Assembly (NCBI GenBank): GCA_006176705.1
Contig: QRFJ01000750.1
Location: forward strand, 310,001 to 374,000
Reading direction: 5' to 3'
DNA from: Cocos nucifera
Taxonomy: Eukaryota > Streptophyta > Magnoliopsida > Arecales > Arecaceae
DNA: 64,000 bases
The notes beneath the pieces were generated by a model. That model did no database searches, was not told the DNA's origin, and saw only the letters and a list, made by a program, of their open reading frames with translations. Positions 45,481 through 57,099 of this stretch are shown here, one piece after another; the first letter of the stretch is position 1; every line of letters starts with the position of its first letter. The translations under genes and the position numbers were made by a program.

Positions 45481-45739
45481 GAAATTGGCAATAGATGGGG
45501 TGTTTAGCTTACGTTTAGCAGGGGCTTCCTCATTGAGTCTATTCTTTGGCCCGACAATGCTTTGGAGTGGCGATTCAGTGGTGTTCCTTCAGAGGTCTTC
45601 TTTTTTGTAAAGAGGGCGGCTAGGAGAGATGCAGCGGCTATGGTCGCAGATAGTCCAAGGCCTTAGGAGGTTTTAGTGGGAGACTTCTCGGGCGACTAAA
45701 AAGCAAATTGTTTTGCTAAATATAGATTTTTAGAGGTTG

Positions 45740-45922
45740 TTGCCTTTTCTACGGAGGAGATCAAGTCTGTAATAGATCATTGGTGCCATACTTTGATTGG
45801 TAAGTTTCTTAGATGTGGTTTGCCATTAGATTTTGTAGAAAAAGAGATGAAAATCTGCTGGAATGTTAAGGGTTAGTTTCAAGTCTCTGCTTTATCAAAG
45901 AGATTGATACAATTTCACTGTC
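45740..45922 (+). pseudogene. LINE-2 ORF1, N-terminal half (DUF4283-type)
   Basis: The plus strand reads FSTEEIKSVIDHWCHTLIGK, FLRCGLPLDFVEKEMKICWN and, after a stop, FQVSALSKRLIQF. This is the N-terminal RNA-binding-like domain of plant LINE ORF1 proteins. It breaks at 45922 where gypsy-3 inserts and resumes at 48152. Confidence 0.85.
45918..45922. repeat. Target-site duplication CTGTC, left of gypsy-3
   Basis: CTGTC is repeated at 48147-48151 directly after the right LTR. Confidence 0.95.
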
Positions 45923-46442
45923 TGTTGACGCAGAGTCTGATCGTCGCCGGAATTAGTTGGAGCGGAGGTGGACGAGATCGCCATCGGGATCTGCAAAACA
46001 AAGTTCTGTCCGGAGCAGATGAAAGATAGCTCCGGTAGGACCCTCCGATGATCAAGTCAGCTCTGGCCAATAGAAATGGAGTGCTCGAGAATGAGTTTCA
46101 CAGAGCTTAGAGAAGAAGAGGAGAGCTTAGAGCTTAGAGATCAGAGATTAGAGATAGCATATCTGGAGGATCCTTTTTATATGCGGAGCTTGATTGATAT
46201 TGGTGGCCATATCGTCCGGCCGTGAGCTGCATGAAGTTCGGTACGGAGGGAAAGGCGTCGTCAGACGGATAGTGACGGTCATGCCGATGGGTTGTGGGCC
46301 GCACGGAGCTGATTACGGAGAGAGTGGTATCGTCAGTAGTGGTGGCCATGTCGTCCGATCATGTCGTCTGTGGTAGACTGATGGCGATAGTTCGTCCAGA
46401 TTTGATAGCCGTGGCTCTGAGAAAGCGGACATTGATCAGTGA
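45923..46442 (-). repeat. Truncated 3' LTR of gypsy-3
   Basis: It begins TGTTGACGCAGAGTCTGATC like the right LTR (TGTTGACGTAGAGTCTGATC at 47229) and follows it until about 46442, where the right LTR continues with its 45-bp-like repeats but this one switches to gag sequence. Confidence 0.9.
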
Positions 46443-47098
46443 ACTTATGGGAAGGCTCGGCACAGTATGGCGTCCGAAGCATCGTGGAGTAGCATCATGG
46501 TCCAGAAGGCCTCCAAATGATCAACCGGATCCAAAGTTCCATCGTAGTTTTCGAATTGGGGAAGCTCGAAGTTCGACGGGATGGGCTCTTACATAATTCG
46601 AAGGGAGAAAGGAGGATCGGTGTGGACGTCGGTATGATGAGCCGGGGCGACGTGGCCGAGCTCTTCAATCCATCGGTCCATCTCCCACACTCTGTGATCG
46701 AGGGCGTAGTCTTGGTTGCAGATGTTGGGGGGCTTCCGGCTACAAATGGGGAAGGTCTCCCTCAGAAGAGAACTATGATCTGAGTACAGATCCTCAGCTT
46801 TCTATTTTTCTTTCTCAGGGGCGACGGGTATGCTGGCCCTGGTACTCTTCCTTGGGGCCGGTTCTCAATATTTCGATGGTGGGTTTTCTGGTGGAGTCGC
46901 CGTCGGAGGTCGTTGTATGGCCTGTATTGCCTCCGTGAGGCCACGGACCTATCGGACAAGCAGGTTGAACTGCTCCACATCCATCATGGGTATAGGTGGA
47001 ACCTGAACTGCCGGGACTGAAGCAGAAACAGACGGATCTTGATGGGATCGGACCGCGAAGGCCTTCGATCGCCGAGTTGAAGCTCTCCTGGGAGGCAT
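46443..47098 (-). pseudogene. Gypsy-3 gag, N-terminal part
   Basis: On the minus strand an ATG at 47098 opens MPPRRASTRRSKAFAVRS, the counterpart of the gypsy-2 gag start. MMDVEQFNLLVR follows near 46990, then a stop where gypsy-2 has Trp. The 46450-46700 part matches the gag section around 9420-9640 of gypsy-1. Confidence 0.85.
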
Positions 47099-47228
47099 TT
47101 TCTTTTGAGGAAAGAACTCCAGAGAGGAAGAAGAGAGATCTCTGGAGAGGAAAGAGAGATATCATTGCCGAGCACTCCTTTAAGAATAAGAAAACCTCGG
47201 AGGTTCGTCCCTTCCTCCAGCGCCAATT

Positions 47229-48146
47229 TGTTGACGTAGAGTCTGATCATCGTCGAAATCAGCTAGAGCAGAGGTGGACGAGGTCGCCATCGGAGATCTG
47301 CAAAATAAAGTCCTGTCTGGAGCCGATGGGGGTGGCTCCGGTAGGACCCTCCGACGATCAAGTCAGCTTTGGCCAATAGGAGTGGAGTGCTCGGGAATGA
47401 GTTCCGCAGAGCTTAGAGAAGGAGAGGAGAGCTTAGAGATCATAGATTAGAGATAGCATATCTAGAGGATCCTTTTTATATGCGGAGCTTGATTGATGTT
47501 GGTGGCCATATCGTCCGACCGTGGGCCGCATGAAGTTCGGTACGGAGGGGAAGGCGTCATCAGACGGATAGTGATGGCTATGCTGATGGGTCGTGGGCCG
47601 CATGGAGCTGATTATGGAGAGAGTGGTGTCGTCAGTAGTGATGGCCATATCGTCCGATCACGTCGCCTGTGGCAGACTGATGGCGACAGTTCGTCTAGAT
47701 TTGATAGCCATGGCTCTGAGAAAGCGGGTATTGATCGGTGGACTTCGGTGTGTATCAATTTCAGAGGAGTTCGGCTAAGGAGAAGCTCGAAAAAAGTTTG
47801 GTCGGAGGAGTACAGAGGGAGTTCGGCCTTCACAGGCATCTGGCTGGAGGCGTGCGGCTAAGGTCAGTCACTGGGGAGTTCAGAAGGAGCTCGACCGTTG
47901 AGGAGTCCGGCCGAAGAAAAAGCTTGGAGGGAGTTTGGCTCTTGCGGGAGTCCGACTGAAGCTCGGCCGCTGAGGAGTTCGACTAAAATCCGGCCACTGG
48001 GAGTCCGAAGGAGCTCGACCGCTAAGCAGTTTGACCGATTGTAGGAGTTCGGCCAAGACCCGTTCGCTGAAACTCTTCCATGGCTACCGGCCGCATCAGG
48101 CTGAGCATCAACTGGACTTCGGCAAGAGTAGAGTTCATCCCCAATA
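47229..48146 (-). repeat. 5' LTR of gypsy-3
   Basis: 918 bp with TGTTGACG at 47229 and CCCCAATA at 48146. It is shorter than the LTRs of gypsy-1 and gypsy-2, mainly because only a few of the 45-bp units (about 47750-48060) are present. Confidence 0.93.
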
Positions 48147-48151
48147 CTGTC

Positions 48152-48900
48152 CATATAAAAAATTAAAAATTAAATTTTATTTCAAAAAAAAACTTAAAAT
48201 TTTTGAAAAATACCCATGGACTTTGGCTAGATAATTATTGGCACTTGAGCTTAGAAATCTGGATTTAAATCTAGTATAGATGCAGCCACATGTATGGTCA
48301 GATTACCAGATCTTCCTCTTGAGCTCTGGGATTGTTTAAATTTAAAAATAGTATCCCAGGCCGGAAAACCACTGGTTTTAGATGAATGGACCCTGTCTTC
48401 CTTTGGGATGAGATATGCTAGAGTATGTATTTTGATGGATCTTAATAAAATTGTCTACCCAAAAGTTAGGTTGCGGATGCAAGATACTTCCCTATGGTAG
48501 CAATTTATCTATGAGCAGTTACCTGAGATTTTCTATGCCAGTGGTCGCATTAGTGTTACCTTGGAGACTTGTGGATGCTTGGATATCAGGATTTTGGATA
48601 CTTCGTTGCTATTTAGCCCTTGGATCTGAGCAGCTAGGGTTCCAGCATCCTTGATGGTTTGCCAAGAGGCACCTAAACCTATTTTTAAAGAAAGACAATC
48701 TATTTTTGGATGGTCGACTCCTTAAAAACCAGTCAAATGTTCTCCCCCGTGAGACTAGCGAAGAGATCCAAATATTGCTAATATTGGTGTCAGCAAATCC
48801 ATGTTTTCCCCTTTGGACGTTAAGCCTCATGATGATCAACAAGTTGTTCAACCAGTGGAAGTCTTGGAGATGTTGGTGTTTCAAGCTAAGGATTCTCATG
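48152..48900 (+). pseudogene. LINE-2 ORF1, C-terminal half
   Basis: Right of gypsy-3 the frame resumes with PWTLAR*LLALELRNLDLN, then VRLPDLPLELWDCLNLKIVS (48294-48360), MRYARVCILMDLNKIVYPKV and EQLPEIFYASGRISVTLETC. The last is a zinc-knuckle remnant (C..CGR.GH....C) with its first Cys residues changed. This continues the DUF4283-type domain seen at 45740-45922, with frame changes near 48290 and 48500. Confidence 0.87.
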
Positions 48901-49349
48901 GTACTTTTGATGCCAAAAGGAAAAAGAAGCAATATTCACCATATAAAAATCATCGTTCCTTCCTGGGTGCTGCTTCTCCTCCTCATGCTAGAGAGATAGT
49001 TGAAGGTGAGCCTCAATTAACTGTTCATCATTAGGATCCAAGTAATTCCATAATGCAATCCAAGGGTGCTATGCTTAAGGTCTAGAAACAAGTGCCCTCG
49101 GCTCTCATCAGATGTCTCTTGAAGCTATAAGTAACGATCAAACTTATATAGAGTAGTAACTTGACACAACTGATAAGGGGGCATAATTAAATTCACAGAT
49201 GCAACAAGATCCATCTAAGCTTTCTCATGAGACTGTGGTTCTCAACTGCAAACTAGGTTGGTCACACAAGTGTAGCTGAATCCAAGGATAACCCTTTGAC
49301 CATGCATGATGAGTCATCATCCAGTTCTAGTACTATGGGTTCTATATCG

Positions 49350-49620
49350 GGCTCTACCTTCGGGATATTGAAAGTTAACTTTGATGCATCGGTATTATCT
49401 CACAAAGCAACAAAAGCATTTGTAATTCTAACTTGTTACAAGCTGGTGGTGAAATTCTTCATTACCTATCAGTTCCTTTCGTTGGGTGTCCATGCGGCAG
49501 TCCACGATTTACATGCTATCAGCATTTGGGTGGAGGGTGAATTCTGCTACCGTAATTTCATGGTTGCATGACAATACTGATCCTAAGTATTACCATATTC
49601 CTCTACTACGTGATCCGAGA
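49350..49620 (+). pseudogene. LINE-2 RNase H-like domain
   Basis: The frame GILKVNFDASVLSHKATKAF, FVILTCYKLVVKF and, across a frame change, SIWVEGEFCY / VNSATVISWLHDNT matches the RNase H (RVT_3 type) found at the end of many plant LINEs. The first catalytic Asp (NFDAS) is present; the Glu position reads Val (AAVHDLHA) and the next Asp is altered. It follows the ORF1 relic with only about 450 bp between. Confidence 0.75.
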
Positions 49621-49660
49621 CATTGGCAAGTAAATCCTCATTATTTTAAGGTATCTCGGA

Positions 49661-50603
49661 TTTTGATGGTCTTTAGTTTTTACCGTGGTTTGCATACTTA
49701 TATCGGTCTTTTATGCTGTTGGTTGAAGTACGGGGTTGTAGGGCTGAAGAGTTTATTTCTCCATTATTCATCTAACTTATCTGGCTTATCTTTACACTCT
49801 TTTCTTCCCAAAGGTACTTTTATGCATCCGGAAGTTGCATACTACTCTTTTCTCCTTAACCATTGATGTGGCTTCAATGGTAAATGATGAGGGTGAAGCG
49901 AAACTTTCGGTTGTCTTCGTGAATGACCTATTCAAGGGAGTTCCAAAGCTTAGCGGGACATCATCATGCAAAATTGGTGTATTCATAAAAATCTCCAAAT
50001 GTACATGGTGCCCATGTAGGGCTTTAAACGTCAACCGGTCTGAAGATTCCACATTTTGGGTTAGACTTGAGACAGACTAAACGCAAATGACCCATTTAAA
50101 TCTGACACAATTGCCATGAACTGAGTGAGCTAAAGAGGAGATGACTCATAGTCCAGATGAACCATAATATATGGAACCTAGTTCTATAAACAGGTTAGGT
50201 TGGACTAAGACATGCTTGATCCTAACCCAGTTTCATGTACGAATCTTGATATTAGAGCTTGATCCGATCCAATAGTTGAATGGATCAGGTTAAATCAAAT
50301 TAAATTGGATCTATGAAAAATATTTTAGATCTAGCCAGTCATCCTGCTTAGGTTGACGTCACGTATGACCTAAACCCAATCTACAATATTTAGCTCTGAT
50401 TTGGGCACGGGTCTACATTTCATATTTCATGAAGAAATTTTGTTCTAACTTTTGGATCAAATCAAATTTTGACTACCACAAAATTATATTCTAATATGGT
50501 CAAAACATTATAAATGAATATTTATTTAGAACTACAATATGCTTCAAGAGATTAATAACCTCAATAACTAGTTTTTTTAATATAGTGAGATTAATTTTAA
50601 CCA
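49661..50603. other. Unassigned spacer
   Basis: Short frames on both strands (49792-50080) show no familiar motif. Nothing recognised. Confidence 0.4.
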
Positions 50604-51918
50604 TGTTGCCCAGCTATGCAACTCAAGAGGGGGGATGAATTAGATTTTTAAAATTTTTAAGTGAATATGAACCACAAAGATCATGAAAAGATAAGCAAGT
50701 AATGTACAGTAGCCGATTTAAATAGAGTGGAGAAATAAGAAATAAATATGCAAGAAAATAAAGAAATGAAGATAGAGAATAAGTAAGCACACTACAAACA
50801 ATCAAGATTTATAGTGATTCGATGCCAACCTTGCATCTATATCCACTCTCCAACCTTCTTACTTGAGAATTTAAATCCACTAAACGTATTCAAAATAAAT
50901 ACAACGTCAGTAACTTCCGATCCTAGCTATCCCAAATTAGAATACTTATTTTTTGAGTATAAGCTAACTCAATACACTCAAATTCAAGATTCGGATCAAC
51001 CTTCCCAAGTTTTGAAACTCCTAAAACTTAAAACAAGACAATAAAAATAGAGTACAAGAGTTAAGATAATGAAATACAAGATTAATCCCTTAGATGGACA
51101 CAACAGAACTTTAAATGCATTTTACACCAGAAGAAAAGAAGCTTTTCAGATTCCTCTCTAAGTGAATGACGACTTGAATGAGCTTTGGAGAGGTGGTTGA
51201 GCTTGAATTAAATGCTTCTTTTTGCTTGAAGAAGATTTTTTACTAGAATTGAGTATTAGCTTTTTTCTTCTTATTTGTCATCCTTTTGAAAGCTTTTATA
51301 TCTTCATTAAGTGTTAGAGAGTGAACAATGTCCATTTATCGCCATTGGAGTTTCATAAATAAGCATTAAATATAGTCAAAATGGATGAAAAACTAGTCGT
51401 TGCAGAGTTTTTCCATCACAGAGGTCGATCCAAAGATTGTTCCTTGGCATAGGGATCGACCCTAGGGTTGACCTTTAAGATAGAAAATAGAAAATATCCC
51501 TTTCTGTATTTTTGACTTGTAGAACAGCAGAAGTCGACCTTGGGATCGATCTTGAGGTTATCTCCTTATGGTGTGCCGGCCAGAAATTAGCATGCCAATC
51601 AGCCCATTTTAGCAGGGGTTGACCTAAGAATCGATCCTTTTGCTCAAACTCAATTTTCTTCCAATTTTAACATCCAAAAATTATGAAATTATCTCTAAAA
51701 GATCAGAATTTTTCTCTACTTGCTCTTGAGACTTCTGAAATATATTTCTTGATCTCCAACTTGATGAAATTATGATTTTGCCCCTCTTCAATCTTTTTTT
51801 AATAAACTTGAAAAATTTTATAAAATTTGAAATGCACAATTGATTTTTTTTCAAGCCAAAATTATTAATACTTTCTTTAAATATTTTATAGTCATCAAAA
51901 TTAATTTTTGAAGCAACA
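50604..51918 (-). repeat. SIRE-type LTR A (3' LTR, minus strand)
   Basis: On the plus strand it starts TGTTGCCCAGCTATGC and ends GAAGCAACA. On the minus strand it begins TGTTGCTTC, shortly followed by ATTAATTTTGATGA, and is preceded by a purine run (AAAAAGAAAAAGAT), the polypurine tract. It shares ends with LTR B and solo LTR C. The region 51420-51640 has repeated GGGATCGACC / GTCGACC words. Small frames inside are not genes. Confidence 0.82.
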
Positions 51919-52909
51919 ATCTTTTTCTTTTTGATGATGATAAAATATTTAAGCATAAATAAAAATATAATATATAAAAAGCATTGGAGTAAAAAGAAAT
52001 GGCATTAAGAAATTTCAGAATTACAAAGCACATCAATATACAAGAGTCGGAATAATATGATTAGATCACTTAGCCCTTTTTAGAAGAGAAGTTTGTAATT
52101 CATTAAATTTATGTAGGAATTTGCTACGGCATATAAGACAAAGATGCTAAAATTTTGAAATTTGCTTATTATCAACATTTGAATAATTTATAATTTATAT
52201 ATATATATTTTTGCTTATTTTCAATTATACTACTCCTCCTTTTTGACATTATTAATTATTATGAAAGTTTCTCTTAAAATGGAAAAGGCTCCCCCTCAAT
52301 TAATTTTCTATATTTTGCTGCTAAATTAAAAATTCATCATGAATGCACATAGCATATGTAAACCAATTTATAAGTGATAAATATATATTTTCATTGCTCA
52401 AAGTATATGAAACCAATTCATAAGCCAAACAATATTTACAGTAATCAAAGTCATATATATATATATATCCAAAATATAACAAGAGTCATAAGCACAAGTA
52501 GTCAAACTACAATATTAAAATACTAAAGTATCATAAGTCATAGGCCTCCAGAATACATAAATTAAGGACAACAAAAAAATACAATATCCATGACAACCAA
52601 AATACATAGGCCAAAACTTAAATACATGAGTCTATCTAAATAAGATCCAGCAGTGGAGTCAGCCAGATCCACCAGAGTTAGAATTAGAAGAAGAGTCATG
52701 ATCTAGTGAGGAGTATCAGGATCAAAGCCACGAGCACGATCTCGACCATGTCTGCCTCGACCTCGAATAGGTACTGGCACAAGTAGATGGATTACATGGC
52801 CGGCAACCTAGGAAGACTGGGTCAAGAGAATGGGTTGGATCAAATCAAGCTGTCCTATGGATATCGAAAATGACTGCATCAAGGATTGCATCCTAATAGC
52901 AACTGCCTC
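51919..52909 (-). mobile_element. SIRE element A, internal 3' region
   Basis: It continues from LTR A. A purine run (minus AATTGAGGGGGAGCC, about 52287-52301) and a frame near 52640-52905 (minus: IRMQSLMQSFSISIGQLDL, then RGRGRHGRDRARGF) look like the region after pol in SIRE-type elements. It is cut at 52909 by LTR B. The pol part on the other side may be the SIRE sequence at 62313-64000. Confidence 0.55.
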
Positions 52910-54346
52910 TGTTGCCCAGACACAGCAACCCAAGAAGAAGGGTGAATTAGATTTTTATAAAATTTTAGTCAAATTTAAAATCTCTAAATAAGTATGTACT
53001 CCAAATTAAATTAACTAGAATATTTATGGTGAATATGCAATGTGTAGCAGCGAAATTAAAAGTAATGAGATAATGCAAGTATGTAAAATAAATAAGTAAA
53101 GCAAGAAAGTAAACCAAGCAATCACACCATAAAGACAGAGATTTATAGTGGTTCGGAGCAACCCGCTTCTATGTCCACTCTTCAAGCTTTTCTTGAGAAT
53201 TTTACTATAATCTATCCTTGATTACAGTGTGTTTATTTTTTTGGGCTCACAAATAAGTTTAGTTGGTTTTTTCAGGAGCACCAACCAAAATCTTACACCG
53301 TTAGTTTTACGGATTCACCAACAATCCAATTAATTTTTCAGGCTCATCAATCGAAACCTACAAGATTCAATTTTGGGCTTCAACAAGCCTAATTCCTAAG
53401 TTTCTTTCCCCCAAAGAAACTTGTAACAAAAAATAAATAGAGTTTAAACTCTTTAAATCCTGAAGAAGAAGCTGAAGGATTGCTCTTTTGATGTTTCACT
53501 TCTTTTCATATAATGCTTGAGAGGTTGTGCTAGATGTTGGAGAAGATATCTCTTGAAAATTTTCTGATTTCATTACTTGGTTCCTCTCCTTTCTCTCTTC
53601 TTTTGATGTGCAATGTAGCTCACTTAAATATGAAAATAATTTCTCTCTTAATCTCACTTAATCTTGCTTCCAAATTGATTTTCCATCTTTAAATATCCTC
53701 GAAGATGGTTAGAGAGTGAGTTCTAGCCATTGGAAGCTCTGAAATAGCCATTGGAAAGGTTGCAGAAACTAGTCATTAAAGGCTATCAAATTTCGTTAAG
53801 CTGGCTCGAATTTGGCTTACAGCTGGCTCGATTCTGTCTCGAGCTAGCTCGAACTATAGAATAGAAAAAAATCAATTTTCTATCATCCTGAGAGAGCTGG
53901 CTCGAATAATAGAACAGAAAAATACCTTTTCTGCCATCCTGAGGGAGTTGGCTCGGATCAAAATAGAGCTGGCTTGGCTACGTGCCAAATCTAAATATCA
54001 ATCATATTTCATGCCGAAACTTACTCTATTTTTGGGCAGGTTAGCTCTAAACTTTTCAACTTTATTTTTCTTCATTATTTGACCCTTCAAATTTAAATTT
54101 TTTAATCCTAAATCTTTCAAATGATATTTATTTCTTCCTCTTTCATTTTCTTTATGATGAGTCATCCAAATTTATGAAACCTTCTTCTTTTAAGTGCTTT
54201 GACTTGACATCTTGAGAGCATTTCTTCCAAAGATATTTTTTTTAGTGTGAGCATTTGAGAAATTCTATATTCAATCTTGAAATACATGATTAGTAATATT
54301 TTTACTAAATATTTTATGATCATCAAAATTAATCATAGGATTAATA
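52910..54346 (-). repeat. SIRE LTR B, 3' copy
   Basis: 1437 bp, plus-strand start TGTTGCCCAGACACAGC, end GGATTAATA. A polypurine tract (minus AAAAAGGAGAAGAT, about 54347-54360) lies next to it. It holds several CTGGCTCGA words between 53800 and 53960. Confidence 0.87.
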
Positions 54347-57000
54347 ATCTTCTCCTTTTTGATGATGATAAAATTTTGAGTATATGTGCAATAAAAATAA
54401 ATAATGTATTTCAATGCATTTTATCAATATGTATCATGAAGTACTAGATCAAACACATGAATGCACACTTCATGAATATTCTCAATTAATCTTTAGTTCA
54501 TTGCTTATATTTTGTTCATTATACATATTTCATATACTCATTTCAAATTAATGTCTCAATTCAAATCAATGAGTTTGAAGATTTCAAGCATCAAATTAAT
54601 GAGCATCTTAAGAAATAATTTATTAAGCATATACTCAACATTCCTATTAATCTTCTTCTTTTTGACAGCATCAAAAAACTTATAGAAATGATGAATAAAA
54701 ATCATTAAAATTAATAATATATAAGAATGTATCAAAATGAGAGATGTATCAAATTTAGAAAATCAATTTAAATGAATTCTCTCTTCTTTGAAGACTTGTC
54801 TTTTGATTCAAAATATGCTTAAAATATTTTTTTTCTTTTCAAAAATTGACTTGAATTCAAATATCAAAGGCTCTCCCTTTTTTGAATGAATATGATTTTT
54901 TAATCAGATTTTCAAATATGTACTTGTAAGCTTTAAGAGAATAGAATTTTTCAAAAGATTTGAATATAAAATCAAACATAATATATACTTTAGTATTCAA
55001 TCTTTTTTTCTTAAAAAATTTTAGTCAATTAAGTTTCAAAAAGATATGTATTGAGAATGTATCGAGCAAAATAAAATAAATAGTATCAAAGCAATAGATA
55101 GTTATATTTTCAAATTTATTGCTTTAAGTAGAAATTATTTCAATACAAATAATTCATAAGAATTTTTCAATGCATATAAAAAATTTAGTATCAAATTTAA
55201 ATTTTTAAATAAATTTTTAGATTAAGTTTAAAAATTTATTTTTTGGAGTAAGAATATATTTTTAAATTTAATTTAACTTCAACTAATTATCTAAAAATAA
55301 GATAGAGCAATCAAATTATGTAAATTAAATTGGATAATCATATGAAAGCTCCATTTAAGAAGATCATAAAGTAGTTGATTGAGAATTCAAAATCAAAATT
55401 TATTTATCTCAATGTAAATTAGTCAAAATTTTTAATTAAATCAAGTTAGAAAATATCTCTCCTCCTATTTGTCATACTTATAGCTAGATTAACTTATTGT
55501 TCAACTTTCTCTTCCTTTTTATTTCAAATTAAGCAAATTTAATATAAATTTAATCACTAAATTTAGATTTCCTAAATTTAAAAGATATTTTTAATTTTAA
55601 ATCTATTTTTAATTAATTGATCATTTTTTTAATAATTTTTTTATTACTTTAGTAATAAAATTATTTTAAAATTAAATAAAATTTAAAAGCATAAGCATCA
55701 GTTGAGTGAACTAAGAGTATTAATTAATCCAAATATCAATCAAGCATAACATTCACTTAAGAAGATACCAAATTTTTTTAAAATTTATTTTTTATTAATT
55801 TTAAAAAAATATTTATAAAAGGATGTATATAATAAGAACAAATATCAAGAAGATCAAAAGAGTATGATAAATAATTAAAAAATATTTTTATTTAAATTTA
55901 TTTTTTTATCATAAGAAATATCAGTTAATTAAGTTTAGAAAAAATATGAAATTCTTTGAATTTATCTTAAATATTATCACTTCAAGAGTATAGCTGTGCA
56001 AAATTAGATTTGAAATAAAGTTATTTTTTCTTTTTGTCAAAAGATAAATCAATCAAATATATAACAAATAGTAAGCTGTTTGATACCAAATAATTAAAAC
56101 TAAAGTTCTCTTTAAATATTTAGCTTTAAAGATAAATGATAATTTTTTTGAAATATTTTGCTTGATATCAACTTCAAAAGATTCAAGAAAAGCATTTTTC
56201 AAATTTAATTTTCGAAATCAATCAATTGGAACAAAGTATAAATGTTCATCAATAAATTCTTCTTTAAAATCAAAGAGGTAATCAAATCGATGATCAAAAA
56301 GGATATTCAAATCAATTTGAGGATAAAAAATCAATCAGTTGAAGGTATGATAATCAATCAAATCAAATGAAATTAAATAAAAATTAGATTGAGAAAAAAA
56401 TTAGATAAAGGCTCTATGATTTTAGTTCAACTAGTAAATTTTTAAATTCTTAAAGACTAAACTAGGATGCAATGCATATCAATCAAGTACCTAAATTTTA
56501 TGATTACATGACTTATCTTTGAGTACTTATTTCATATACTTTTTAGGAGAATTTTGATAATCTAGCATCTTATGTGGGTTGTCAAAACTTAGCTTATTTA
56601 TCATTTTTACAATCAAATAGATTCATAGACAATCATGCTTGTAATAACTTAGGTTTCTTAAATAATTAAAGATTAAAATATCATGATACAAAGGATTGAA
56701 TCAGCATGCTGAATTTAGAATAAAATAATAAGCTTAAAATAAATAATTAACATGATATACTAGTTTTGATCAATATATCAAAATTTTAATTCATGGAGTA
56801 TGATCATTTTAAGCAATGATAAATCATCAAAATTAATTAAATATACTTAATAATTATGCTAATTAATAATCAAAATATATTTAGCAAATAATGTTGGTAT
56901 TATGCGAGAAAAATTTAGATTTTATCAAACATCATCATCCATCCAATTTTATTCCCAAGGCATCCATCCATAATATTTTTTTTTCATTCTATTAGATCCT
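54347..57000 (-). other. AT-rich SIRE B interior without recognisable pol
   Basis: Very AT-rich, dominated by TCAAATTAA, AAATTTA and AATCAAT words, with no frame above 60 codons. It may be decayed non-coding interior typical of long SIRE-type elements. Confidence 0.5.
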
Positions 57001-57099
57001 TGGTATACCTGCAATATCATTTGCTAGTTTTTGGTATCCTAGTTATCTTGGATCCATGAATATTAGAGCATATAATTTTTTTTAGAATTTAAATTTATT

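Larger units (their letters stand above)
45923..48146 (-). mobile_element. Gypsy-3: heavily deleted gypsy element inside LINE-2
   Basis: The right (5') LTR is complete (47229-48146, 918 bp). The left (3') LTR (45923 to about 46442) ends early and runs straight into gag, so the rest of the LTR, the polypurine tract and all of pol are gone. Perfect CTGTC duplications flank the whole unit. The primer site is conserved (CTTCCTCCAGCGCCAA, 47213-47228). The element belongs to the same family as gypsy-1 and gypsy-2 by LTR and gag sequence. Confidence 0.93.
45740..49660 (+). mobile_element. LINE-2: ORF1 and RNase H relic, split by gypsy-3
   Basis: ORF1 sequence occurs on both sides of gypsy-3 (45740-45922 and 48152-48900) and an RNase H-like end lies at 49350-49620. 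The endonuclease and reverse transcriptase that should lie between are absent, so the LINE was deleted or is a non-autonomous form. The true 5' and 3' ends are not visible; I see no poly(A) tail at a definite place. Confidence 0.8.
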
